Positions 34,743-42,849 of a DNA stretch of 64,000 nt are shown here, one piece after another; position 1 is the stretch's first letter, and every line of letters begins with the position of its first letter. Position numbers and translations under genes: made by a program. This stretch comes from Mucilaginibacter straminoryzae (lineage in GTDB: Bacteria; Bacteroidota; Bacteroidia; Sphingobacteriales; Sphingobacteriaceae). The stretch spans positions 682,001-746,000 of the forward strand of contig NZ_JALJEJ010000002.1 of the NCBI RefSeq assembly GCF_022953055.1. Reading direction: 5' to 3'. The notes under the pieces are model-generated. The model ran no database searches. It was not told the DNA's origin and saw only the letters and a program-made list of their open reading frames with translations.

Positions 34743-36398
34743 TTACTCTACCAATACTCCGATATAAAAATTAAACGTGTCCACTTGCAGGTTTTCTTTG
34801 GTTAAGCCTTCTACTTTAATTTCCCTAGAAGTAGTCGTCGGCTTAATTATCTGATATTCTCCACCTTTTACTCGCACTCGCACGGGCATATCAAAATCAT
34901 CCACATCGGCTATCCAGCGGGCATACATTTTACCTGCTTGCTCCCGAAATTCCAGTGTCGGGATATTCTTGTAATGCAGGTACTGATCGAAAACTTTAAG
35001 CAATGGCACTCCAGCTTGCTTGTTGATGTACCCTACCACCTGCTCTGTTGTAACCGTTTGATGGTAGAACTCCTTATTCAGCCCGCGTAAGATGCTTCGC
35101 CACTTTTCATCATCATTGATAATTGTGCGTACCATGTTTAACAGGTTAGCCCCTTTATCGTACACATCGCCTGTAGGGTCTTCATTTACATTATAATGGG
35201 AGATGATCGGTGCGTCGTTACGAATAATCCGTCGCTGCCCGTGCACATACTCCTGCCCTGCCTGCTTTCCCCATCGGCTTTCTGTAAACAACGACTCTGA
35301 ATAAGTAGTAAAGCCTTCATGGATCCAGGTATCGGCAATATCTTTCGAGGTGATATTATTACCGAACCACTCATGCCCGCTTTCGTGGATGATGATAAAA
35401 TCCCACTTCAGTCCCCAGCCGGTCTGCGAACGGTCTGTCCCCAGGTAACCGTTCTGGAATTTATTCCCGTAAGCCACGGCGCTTTGATGCTCCATCCCCA
35501 AATGCGGCGACTCCACTAATTTATACCCGTCCTCATAAAACGGATAGGGGCCAAACCAATGTTCAAAGGCCTGTAGCATAGGCTTCACGTTCTCGCCAAA
35601 TTGCTTTTTCGCTTTCTCCAGATGTTCGGGTAACACCCAATAATCCAGGGTCAGCTTACCCTTTTCGCCATTATAGCTATCGCCGAAATGAACATAATTG
35701 CCAATGTTAGCTGCCACATCATAATTATTGATCGGGTTGCTCACAAACCAATCGTAACGGGTATAACCATCCTTTAACTTTGTTACTTTCCTTAACCTGC
35801 CGTTAGAAATATCCTTCAGGCCAGAAGGTACGCTGATGCTGATGAGCATGCTATCCGGTTCGTCCGACTGGTGATCTTTATTCGGCCACCACACGCTTGC
35901 CCCTAAACCCTGGCAGGCGGTAGCTACCCACGGTTTCCCTAACGAGTCTGTTGTATAAACTACGCCACCATCCCACGGGGCTTTCTTTGCAACGCGGGGA
36001 TTACCGGAATAATAAACTTTAATCTCGTCAATCGAACCTTTTTTCACCGTCTGTGGGAAGTTGACGAACACGGCATTAAACTCGCGCTGATAAGGCAGTT
36101 CTTTCCCTTTATAGATGATCCGTTCGATCTTCAGGTTATCAAACAGATCAAACTGTAAACGGGTAAAATCGCTCATTGCCTTAAACCGGATCAGGTTACT
36201 TCCGCTGATCGATTTATCCGCAATATTAAACTTCACGTCCAGGTGATAATAGCCAACATCATAGCAGGTCCGCAAAGGGGTTAGCATGCCCCGCAGCGTA
36301 TCGGCACGAGTAAATTTAGCCGGGGTTTGGGCGTAAGTACTTAGTGAATTAAAGGACAGCAGGGCAAAAGTACCAAGTAGCAGATTTTTAAATTTCAT
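34743..36398 (-). CDS. M1 family zinc aminopeptidase-like metallopeptidase
   Basis: A 551-residue exported M1-family peptidase. A signal peptide covers about residues 1-24 (MKFKNLLLGTFALLSF, ending TYAQ). The gluzincin motif is intact: HESGH at 338-342 and, 18 residues on, E361 in WIHEGF. The upstream substrate loop HLGMEHQSAVAYGN replaces the classical GAMEN with GMEHQ, as in many Bacteroidota members. The N-terminal beta-saddle domain is at about 40-240. ATG at 36398 is preferred because it begins the signal peptide; an in-frame start at 36422 would precede it with polar residues. A terminator separates it from the upstream CocE gene. Confidence 0.88.
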   Translation of the reverse strand: MKFKNLLLGTFALLSFNSLSTYAQTPAKFTRADTLRGMLTPLRTCYDVGYYHLDVKFNIADKSISGSNLIRFKAMSDFTRLQFDLFDNLKIERIIYKGKELPYQREFNAVFVNFPQTVKKGSIDEIKVYYSGNPRVAKKAPWDGGVVYTTDSLGKPWVATACQGLGASVWWPNKDHQSDEPDSMLISISVPSGLKDISNGRLRKVTKLKDGYTRYDWFVSNPINNYDVAANIGNYVHFGDSYNGEKGKLTLDYWVLPEHLEKAKKQFGENVKPMLQAFEHWFGPYPFYEDGYKLVESPHLGMEHQSAVAYGNKFQNGYLGTDRSQTGWGLKWDFIIIHESGHEWFGNNITSKDIADTWIHEGFTTYSESLFTESRWGKQAGQEYVHGQRRIIRNDAPIISHYNVNEDPTGDVYDKGANLLNMVRTIINDDEKWRSILRGLNKEFYHQTVTTEQVVGYINKQAGVPLLKVFDQYLHYKNIPTLEFREQAGKMYARWIADVDDFDMPVRVRVKGGEYQIIKPTTTSREIKVEGLTKENLQVDTFNFYIGVLVE

Positions 36399-36426
36399 TG
36401 GGGCGAAAGCTTCTAAACGCAAATAA

Positions 36427-36460
36427 ACAAAAAAAGAGACGCAAGGTAATCGCGTCTCTT
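36427..36460 (-). terminator. intrinsic terminator of the CocE/NonD hydrolase gene
   Basis: On the minus strand, perfect 9-bp arms AAGAGACGC and GCGTCTCTT around a 9-nt loop run into a T-rich tract. It begins 23 bp after the hydrolase stop and lies before the M1 peptidase start, so the two genes are separate units. Confidence 0.8.
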
Positions 36461-36482
36461 CTGTAATAAATAACTATTGCTG

Positions 36483-38348
36483 TTATTTAAGTATTTCTAC
36501 ATCTACATAGCTATCGTTAAATACCGTTTCGGTAGCTTTTACATAATCGCTTTCATCTGCCTTGTATGGGTTGGCTACAAACTTTTGCGGATTGCGTGCG
36601 AACAACGGGAAGCAGGTACTTTGTACCTGGATCATGATGCGGTGTCCTTTCCTGAACGTATGCAACACATCCTGCAAACGGACTTTTACATCTGTTTTTT
36701 GGTTCGGCACCATGGCTTCGGGTTTCTCAAAACTGTTTCGGAAACGTGCGGGCATAATTTCAGAACGTACCATCTGCCAGTAGTTGCTCAGAATGATATT
36801 CTTGTTCGGCATGTAGGCATTATTCTTTTCATCCGGCGGGTAAACGTCTATCAGTTTCACAATATAATCGGCATCGGTGCCGGTGTTGGCTACTTTTAAG
36901 TGCGTCATGATCTCGCCTCCAAGCGTCACATCATCTGTAAGTACGTCAGACTGAAATACCAGAACATCCGGGCGACGGCCTGCAAAACGTTGGTCTTCGC
37001 TCATGTAATTATGCGGGGTGAAGCCCATGGTGGTGGTATTATCCTCTGTGTATGGAACAGGTTTTAAAGGATCGCTGATGTACGAAACAAAACCAGCGGT
37101 TGAAGCCTGCGACATGGTTAATTTACCGTCGGCACCTAAATAAAGCTTTTGGTGTGCAGTATTGGCAACCGGCCACTGCTCAAACTGCTGCCATTCTTTT
37201 TTACCGGTGTTGTACATATACGCTTTTGGCAAACCGCTGCTTTTGCTGCCATCGCCTTTCAGGAAATGGTCAAAGAATTTGGCTTCAATATCGCGCTGAT
37301 AAAACGTTGCGATGCTATCGCCGAAGTAAATATTGCTATGCATGGTGTGCCCGGTCTCGCGCGACCAGCGGCCGTGGCCGAACGGCCCCATCACAATGGT
37401 ATTATAAGCCGAAGGGTCGGTTTTATTTACGCGCTTGAACATATCCAGCGGGCCGCTTAAATCTTCGGCATCGTACCAGCCGCCTACCCACATCACCGCA
37501 GGGCTTACCTTACCAAAGTGGCGCGGCAGGCTACGCGATTGCCAGAACTCGTCGTAATTAGGGTGGTTAACCGTTTCCTGCCAATAGAAGTTATCATGGT
37601 AATACTTGTCGGCATTCTTCAGCGGTCCCATATCCAGCAGAAACTGGTAACCATCACGGGTACCAGCTTGGATCATCTGGCTTTCATACCAGGCTTTAGA
37701 AGTAGTATCTTTCTTCTGTACACCGAAAACCGGATAGGTAAAGAAGTAACTTTCTAACAGCGCACCGTTGTGATGAAAATCATCAAACCAAAAATCGGAA
37801 ATTGGTGCCTGCGGTGAAGAAGCTTTTAAAGCCGGGTGATTAGATAAAATACCCGCAGCAGTATAAAAGCCCGGATAAGAGATACCCCATTGCCCTACTC
37901 TACCGTTATTAAAGGCAACGTTCTTCACCAGCCAGTCGATGGTGTCATAAGTATCGGTACCTTCGTCCACATCCTTCTTGGTTTTGTGTTCCACAACGGG
38001 AGTCATGTTCGTCCAGGTGCCCTGGCTTTTCCAGCGGCCGCGAACGTCCTGGTAAACTACAATGTAGCCTTGCTTCATCATCGTTTCAGAAGGACCTAAA
38101 CGCGCAGGGATCTTATCTTCTCCATAGGGCGCAACGCTATAACAGGTCCGCTGCATCACCATCGGATACTTCTTACTTTTCGACGCATCTTTAGGTGTAT
38201 AGATAGCCGTAAATAATTTAATGCCATCGCGCATGGTGATGTACACTTCCTTTTTAGTGTAGTGCTCTTTAGCATAATCGCCCGGGGTTTGGGCATTTAA
38301 GATACCCGAACAGCAGAAAGCCACAAGTACCAATACTAATTTTTTCAT
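36483..38348 (-). CDS. CocE/NonD family hydrolase (X-Pro dipeptidyl-peptidase S15 type)
   Basis: A 621-residue exported serine hydrolase. A signal peptide spans residues 1-19 (ending LNAQ). The alpha/beta-hydrolase core has nucleophile S157 in GQWGISYPGFY, an acid in GGWYDAEDLSG and histidine in GPFGHGRWSR; a C-terminal jelly-roll domain (about 400-621) is characteristic of CocE and glutaryl-7-ACA acylase-like enzymes. It probably cleaves acyl-amino acid or ester bonds in the periplasm; no substrate can be assigned. Monocistronic with its own terminator. Confidence 0.88.
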   Translation of the reverse strand: MKKLVLVLVAFCCSGILNAQTPGDYAKEHYTKKEVYITMRDGIKLFTAIYTPKDASKSKKYPMVMQRTCYSVAPYGEDKIPARLGPSETMMKQGYIVVYQDVRGRWKSQGTWTNMTPVVEHKTKKDVDEGTDTYDTIDWLVKNVAFNNGRVGQWGISYPGFYTAAGILSNHPALKASSPQAPISDFWFDDFHHNGALLESYFFTYPVFGVQKKDTTSKAWYESQMIQAGTRDGYQFLLDMGPLKNADKYYHDNFYWQETVNHPNYDEFWQSRSLPRHFGKVSPAVMWVGGWYDAEDLSGPLDMFKRVNKTDPSAYNTIVMGPFGHGRWSRETGHTMHSNIYFGDSIATFYQRDIEAKFFDHFLKGDGSKSSGLPKAYMYNTGKKEWQQFEQWPVANTAHQKLYLGADGKLTMSQASTAGFVSYISDPLKPVPYTEDNTTTMGFTPHNYMSEDQRFAGRRPDVLVFQSDVLTDDVTLGGEIMTHLKVANTGTDADYIVKLIDVYPPDEKNNAYMPNKNIILSNYWQMVRSEIMPARFRNSFEKPEAMVPNQKTDVKVRLQDVLHTFRKGHRIMIQVQSTCFPLFARNPQKFVANPYKADESDYVKATETVFNDSYVDVEILK

Positions 38349-38478
38349 TTTAGTTAGTTAAAAGTTGATGCTGCAAATTAAGAAGTATTCGCTGCATCTG
38401 CGGTATCTGAATAATACTGTTACATAACCGCGCTTTTAAACTTTACCAAAAAATTATCCTTATCCTTAAAGAGAATAT

Positions 38479-38486
38479 TACCTTTG
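38479..38486 (+). promoter_or_regulatory. -7 promoter box TACCTTTG ahead of lpdA
   Basis: TACCTTTG is an exact TAnnTTTG match lying 20 bp upstream of the lpdA ATG, giving a predicted leader of roughly 14 nt. A -33 TTTG at the usual spacing is not evident. Confidence 0.5.
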
Positions 38487-38506
38487 CGTCACCTTAAAAC
38501 ATTACT

Positions 38507-39910
38507 ATGCAATACGATGTAATTGTTATCGGCTCGGGTCCGGGCGGCTATGTTGCTGCTATCCGTTGTGCCCAGCTTGGCTTAAAAACTGCCTGTATCG
38601 AAAAATATCCAACTTATGGTGGCACCTGTTTAAATGTAGGGTGTATCCCGTCTAAAGCATTATTAGACTCATCTGAGCATTATTACAATGCGGCGCACAC
38701 ATTTAAAACCCATGGTATTAACCTGGATAATTTAAGCGTGAACTTCGAGCAAATGATTGCCCGCAAAAGCCAGGTTGTTGCCGAAAATACCAGCGGTATT
38801 GCCTACCTGTTTAAAAAGAACAAAATTGATGGCATACAAGGCGTTGGTTCTTTTGTAGATAAGAACACTATTAAGGTTAAAAAAGAAGACGGCAGCGAGC
38901 AAACCATTACCGGTAAAAATATCATTATCGCCACCGGTTCTAAACCATCCAGCTTGCCTTTCCTCAAGATAGACAAAAAACGCATTATTACATCTACTGA
39001 AGCATTAACGCTGAAGGAAGTACCTAAGCACCTGATCCTGATCGGTGGCGGTGTTATCGGCTTAGAGCTGGGTTCTGTTTATGCGCGCCTGGGTGCAAAA
39101 GTTTCAGTGATTGAATACATGGATTCCATCATCCCGACGATGGATAAAGGCTTAGGCCGCGAACTGCTGAAGGTATTAAAGAAGCTGGGCATGGAATTTT
39201 ACCTGGGCCATAAAGTAACCGGTGCTACTGCCGAAGGCGATGAAGTAACCGTTACGTTTGATAGCCCTAAAGGCGAAAAAATGGAGCTGAAAGGCGATTA
39301 CTGCCTGGTAGCCGTTGGCCGTGTGGCTTATACCGACAATTTAGGTTTAGAGAATATTGGCCTTACCGTTGAAGAACGCGGACGTAAAATTACCGTTGAC
39401 GAACACCTGGAAACTTCCGTTAAAGGCGTCTATGCAATTGGCGACGTAGTACGTGGCGCCATGCTGGCCCACAAAGCTGAAGACGAAGGTACTTTTGTGG
39501 CTGAGACCATTGCCGGACAAAAACCGCATATCAACTATAACCTGATCCCTGGTGTGGTTTATACCTGGCCTGAAGTGGCAAGCGTAGGCTTTACCGAAGA
39601 GCAACTGAAAGAAAAAGGTGTAAAATACAAAACCGGGCAGTTTCCGTTCAAAGCAAGCGGCCGTGCCCGTGCAAGTATGGATACAGACGGTTTTGTGAAA
39701 GTATTAGCTGATGCCACTACCGACGAAATTTTAGGCGTGCATATGATCGGCCCGCGTGCGGCTGACATGATCGCTGAGGCTGTTATCGCGATGGAATTCC
39801 GTGCAAGTGCAGAGGACGTAACCCGTGCCAGCCACGCACACCCGACGTATACTGAGGCCATGCGTGAAGCTTGTTTAGCAGCGACAGAGAACAGGCCGAT
39901 ACATATTTAA
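38507..39910 (+). CDS. lpdA: dihydrolipoyl dehydrogenase
   Basis: A 467-residue flavoprotein, the E3 component of pyruvate and 2-oxoglutarate dehydrogenase and glycine cleavage complexes. FAD-binding GSGPGGYVAA (residues 9-18), redox disulfide C41/C46 in GGTCLNVGCIPSK, NAD-binding GGGVIGLELGSV (about 180-191), FAD site GVYAIGDVV and the C-terminal catalytic HxxxxE in HAHPTYTEAM are present. Length is typical. Monocistronic with promoter box and terminator, so it is encoded apart from its E1/E2 partners. Confidence 0.95.
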   Translation: MQYDVIVIGSGPGGYVAAIRCAQLGLKTACIEKYPTYGGTCLNVGCIPSKALLDSSEHYYNAAHTFKTHGINLDNLSVNFEQMIARKSQVVAENTSGIAYLFKKNKIDGIQGVGSFVDKNTIKVKKEDGSEQTITGKNIIIATGSKPSSLPFLKIDKKRIITSTEALTLKEVPKHLILIGGGVIGLELGSVYARLGAKVSVIEYMDSIIPTMDKGLGRELLKVLKKLGMEFYLGHKVTGATAEGDEVTVTFDSPKGEKMELKGDYCLVAVGRVAYTDNLGLENIGLTVEERGRKITVDEHLETSVKGVYAIGDVVRGAMLAHKAEDEGTFVAETIAGQKPHINYNLIPGVVYTWPEVASVGFTEEQLKEKGVKYKTGQFPFKASGRARASMDTDGFVKVLADATTDEILGVHMIGPRAADMIAEAVIAMEFRASAEDVTRASHAHPTYTEAMREACLAATENRPIHI

Positions 39911-39955
39911 ATAAAAGTTATTAAGTTGATTTAGTTATCGGTTGACTAACAATAG

Positions 39956-39988
39956 AAAGGCTGCGAGAACATATCTTGCAGCCTTTTG
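39956..39988 (+). terminator. intrinsic terminator of lpdA
   Basis: Perfect 9-bp arms AAAGGCTGC and GCAGCCTTT with a 13-nt loop, followed by TTTG, 45 bp after the lpdA stop. Confidence 0.7.
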
Positions 39989-40011
39989 TATTCATATAAC
40001 AATCTGATCTT

Positions 40012-40110
40012 GTCATCCTGAGCACAGCGACTTGTCCCGAACTAGTTTCGGGAAGTATCTGCCTGGTAGTTTAAGTACAGATTCTTCACTACGTTCAGAA
40101 TGACAAACTT
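40012..40110. repeat. palindromic repeat unit directly upstream of crtZ
   Basis: An imperfect inverted repeat with TTGTCATCCTGA at the left end and TCAGAATGACAA at the right end. Inside is the palindrome CCCGAACTAGTTTCGGG, also found (inverted or degenerate) near 40812-40846 and 34346-34382. It ends about 10 bp before the crtZ ATG, so the crtZ promoter must lie within or beyond it. Confidence 0.6.
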
Positions 40111-40119
40111 GAGGTAAAA

Positions 40120-40560
40120 ATGGTCTGGCTATTCAATATACTTATCATCTTACTTACCATTGCGGGTATGGAGCTACTTTCATGGGCGATGCATAAATAC
40201 CTGTTTCATGGTCCGCTTTGGTTTATCCATAAAACGCACCACGAGCAACGGAATGGCTGGTTCGAGTTGAATGACGTGTTCAGTATTTTATTTGCCGGGT
40301 TATCTTTATGGTTGATGTGGGAAGGGCATTTCGAGCAGGATTACCGCCTCTTTATCGGGATAGGCATCAGCATTTATGGTACCATTTACTTTATCTTCCA
40401 CGACTGGTTTATCCATAACCGCTTTAAGCCTTTTAAAACCAACAACCGCTACTTGCTGAACATCCGGCGGGCGCATAAGATGCACCACAAATCTACTGAG
40501 AAATGGCCATCTGAAGAGTTTGGGTTATTGGTAGCCAGTAAGAAGTATTTGAAGAAATAA
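40120..40560 (+). CDS. crtZ: beta-carotene hydroxylase (fatty acid hydroxylase superfamily)
   Basis: A 146-residue di-iron membrane hydroxylase. Four histidine clusters fit CrtZ: H25xxxxH30, H37xxHH (37, 40, 41), H94xxxxH99 and H119xxHH (119, 122, 123), separated by about four hydrophobic segments. CrtZ hydroxylates the ionone rings of beta-carotene to make zeaxanthin. Length is somewhat below typical CrtZ (about 160-175). It lies 2.7 kb from crtI and 4.9 kb from the lycopene cyclase, separated from them by murB and a sigma-factor gene. A small cytochrome b5 encoded at 45681 could be an electron donor (inference). Confidence 0.87.
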   Translation: MVWLFNILIILLTIAGMELLSWAMHKYLFHGPLWFIHKTHHEQRNGWFELNDVFSILFAGLSLWLMWEGHFEQDYRLFIGIGISIYGTIYFIFHDWFIHNRFKPFKTNNRYLLNIRRAHKMHHKSTEKWPSEEFGLLVASKKYLKK

Positions 40561-40934
40561 TCTGAATCATCCGTTCCGTCATGCCGAACTTGTTTCGTCA
40601 TGCCGAACATGTCACCCAGAGCGCGTCGAAGGGTTGTTTCGGCATCTACAAACGATCCTTTTATTAACTCATGGAGAGATTTTTGAAATCATATTCCTTT
40701 TGTCATGCTGAGCTTGTCGAAGCATCTGTAGGTAATGCAACTAAGGTAGCTGCTCGCCTAGTGAGTATCAAAATAACACCATTTTGAACTTCAAGATTAA
40801 CGAACATATTCTTCCCGAAACTAGTTTGGGACAGGTCGCTTTGCTCTTAATGATAAATTTAAAGTCTGTCCTGAACTTGTTTCGTCATCTCTTTAAATAT
40901 GAGTAAACTCCGATTAAATTCCGAAATTCGCCCC
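40561..40934. repeat. 374-bp region of repeats between crtZ and murB
   Basis: Contains a hairpin with arms ATGCCGAA (40600-40607) and TTCGGCAT (40638-40645) around a degenerate CTTGTCGAAGGG core, a second stem-loop at 40701-40725 with ATGCT/AGCAT closing arms around GAGCTTGTCGA, and a degenerate copy of the CCCGAAACTAGTTTGGG palindrome at about 40812-40846. No gene is seen. An in-frame ATG at 40899 would lengthen murB by 12 residues but falls outside its conserved start. Confidence 0.6.
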
Positions 40935-41951
40935 ATGCTGCAAATTGAACAAAACGTCTCCCTGAAAAACTTCAATACATTTGGTATCGATGCTAAAGCC
41001 CGATATTTCACCGAAATCAATAGAGAGGAAGACCTTCAGGAACTTTTTCTGGACGATCAGTGGAAGCAGCTCCCACGACTTGTTTTAGGTGGCGGCAGCA
41101 ATATGCTGTTTGTAAAAGACTTTGAGGGCTTAGTCATAAGAATGAACATCCGCGGTATTGAACACCGCATCAATCACGAGGAAGTAACCGTTGAAGCAGG
41201 CGCTGGCGAAGTTTGGAACGAATTGGTAACCTATTGTGTAGACCATGGCTTTGCAGGCATGGAAAACCTGAGCCTGATCCCCGGTTCCGTAGGGGCCTCC
41301 CCAATTCAGAATATTGGTGCTTATGGTATCGAGTTGAAAGATGTTTTCCATAGCTGCCACGCATTTGAAATTGCAAGCGGAACTTTCAGAACCTTTACTA
41401 AAGAAGAATGTGGTTTTGGTTACCGGGAAAGTGTTTTTAAATCTGAATTGAAAGGGCAATATATCATCACCCGCGTAAAGTTTCAGCTTTCCCTTCAACC
41501 CAACCTTAGCTTACACTACGGCGCGATACAGCAGGAGTTAGAAAAAAGGGGTATCGAGCAGCCCACTATTAAAGATGTTTCGCAAGTGGTTTCGCATATC
41601 CGCGTTTCAAAACTTCCTGATCCTTCGACCATTGGCAACGCAGGGAGTTTTTTCAAGAACCCGGTAATCAGCAAGGAACAGTTTGAAACTTTAGTGTCTG
41701 AATTTCCGGACGTTGTACATTACCCTGCATCCGATGGTGTAAAACTGGCCGCCGGATGGCTGATAGAACAATGCGGCTGGAAGGGAAAAACCGTTGGGAA
41801 TACCGGTACATGGAAGAACCAGGCCCTGGTGCTGGTTAACCATGGTAATGCTACGGGACAAGAAGTTTATACACTATCGTCGCAAATTATAGACAGTGTG
41901 TACACTAAGTTTGGCGTCAGCTTAGAACGAGAAGTGAATATTATCAATTAA
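40935..41951 (+). CDS. murB: UDP-N-acetylenolpyruvoylglucosamine reductase
   Basis: A 338-residue flavoenzyme reducing UDP-GlcNAc-enolpyruvate to UDP-MurNAc with NADPH, the second step of peptidoglycan precursor synthesis. Signatures are SLKNFNTFGID at the start, the FAD-binding LGGGSNMLF, PGSVGASPIQNIGAYG, FGYRESVF and the catalytic serine in GNAGSFFKNP. The sequence is the long (E. coli, type I) form, including the YPASDGVKLAAGWLIEQCGW segment. ATG at 40935 is chosen because conserved sequence starts there; ATG at 40899 is the alternative. It is outside the dcw cluster. Confidence 0.93.
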   Translation: MLQIEQNVSLKNFNTFGIDAKARYFTEINREEDLQELFLDDQWKQLPRLVLGGGSNMLFVKDFEGLVIRMNIRGIEHRINHEEVTVEAGAGEVWNELVTYCVDHGFAGMENLSLIPGSVGASPIQNIGAYGIELKDVFHSCHAFEIASGTFRTFTKEECGFGYRESVFKSELKGQYIITRVKFQLSLQPNLSLHYGAIQQELEKRGIEQPTIKDVSQVVSHIRVSKLPDPSTIGNAGSFFKNPVISKEQFETLVSEFPDVVHYPASDGVKLAAGWLIEQCGWKGKTVGNTGTWKNQALVLVNHGNATGQEVYTLSSQIIDSVYTKFGVSLEREVNIIN

Positions 41952-42237
41952 TGTTTTCTCTTTTTTAAAAAAATTGACCCCCTCAAATTTGTCTCATTCT
42001 TGTTACAAAACATTTGATTTAGTAATTGCGTTGATTGGTCAAATCGTTTAAAATCTACCAAAAATCAAGTAAACGTATTTCATTATCAATACCTTACAAT
42101 TACAACAGCAGCAATAAGTAAACCAAACTCAACTGGGTAAAAGCTACTGAAAGCAGAATGTTAACATAAAGGTCACACAGGTTTTGACGAAAACGGTATC
42201 ATGTTTGTCAATAACGTTATACACTAACGCTAACAAA

Positions 42238-42777
42238 ATGACAAAGATTGAGTTTAACACCATGGTGCTTCGTCAAGCCAGTTCACTACGTTCATACGCA
42301 TTGCACTTTACGCATGATGCAGATGATGCTAACGATCTTGTACAGGATACAATGTTGAAGGCGATAACTTATTATAATAAGTTTAAAGAAGGCACCAATT
42401 TAAAAGGATGGTTATACACCATCATGAAAAATACCTTCATAAACAACTATCGTCGTTTTGTGAAGATGAGCACGTTCGTAACCAAGTCAGAAGAGATTTC
42501 TTCAGCAAACCTGGTATTCAGTTCAACCAAAAACCAGGGCGAATCTAAATTTGTGATGGATGATATCCGCCGCGCTTTAGACCGGTTACCAGAAGATTAC
42601 TATGTGCCTTTTACCATGTACTTTGAAGGTCACAAGTATCACGAAATTGCCGATCACCTGGCCATTCCAATCGGTACTGTTAAAACACGTATCCACGTGG
42701 CACGTAAGCTGTTAAAGAAAAACCTTAAAGCTTATGATAGCGGTATCAAAAAACCGGTTTACGCCGATGAAGATTAA
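42238..42777 (+). CDS. ECF-type RNA polymerase sigma factor
   Basis: A 179-residue sigma-70 family factor with region 2 (about residues 10-80: LRSYALHFTHDADDANDLVQDTM, FKEGTNLKGWLYTIMKNTF) and region 4 (about 110-165: ALDRLPEDYYVPFTMYFEG, YHEIADHLAIPIGTVKTRI). Group 4 (ECF) by length and lack of region 3. The start at 42238 fits the family; an in-frame start at 42184 would add 18 uncharacteristic residues. No anti-sigma gene is adjacent. It sits directly beside crtI, an arrangement seen for carotenoid genes in other Bacteroidota, so control of pigment synthesis is plausible but unproven. Confidence 0.9.
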   Translation: MTKIEFNTMVLRQASSLRSYALHFTHDADDANDLVQDTMLKAITYYNKFKEGTNLKGWLYTIMKNTFINNYRRFVKMSTFVTKSEEISSANLVFSSTKNQGESKFVMDDIRRALDRLPEDYYVPFTMYFEGHKYHEIADHLAIPIGTVKTRIHVARKLLKKNLKAYDSGIKKPVYADED

Positions 42778-42807
42778 TTTGTAAACTCAAACCATTATAA
42801 CATAGAG

Positions 42808-42837
42808 AAGGTCTGTTTCAGCTAACAGACCTTTTTT
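42808..42837 (+). terminator. intrinsic terminator of sigma-factor gene
   Basis: Perfect 10-bp arms AAGGTCTGTT and AACAGACCTT with a 6-nt loop and a following T tract, 30 bp after the sigma stop and just before the convergent crtI stop. Confidence 0.85.
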
Positions 42838-42849
42838 ATTGGCCGATAA

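Noticed and set aside
36477..36899. 140-aa plus-strand frame opposite the CocE hydrolase
   Set aside because: It is antisense to a complete, motif-bearing enzyme and has no family features of its own; other long antisense frames (for example 18866-19378, 26355-26825, 29294-29872 and 62787-63413) were rejected for the same reason.
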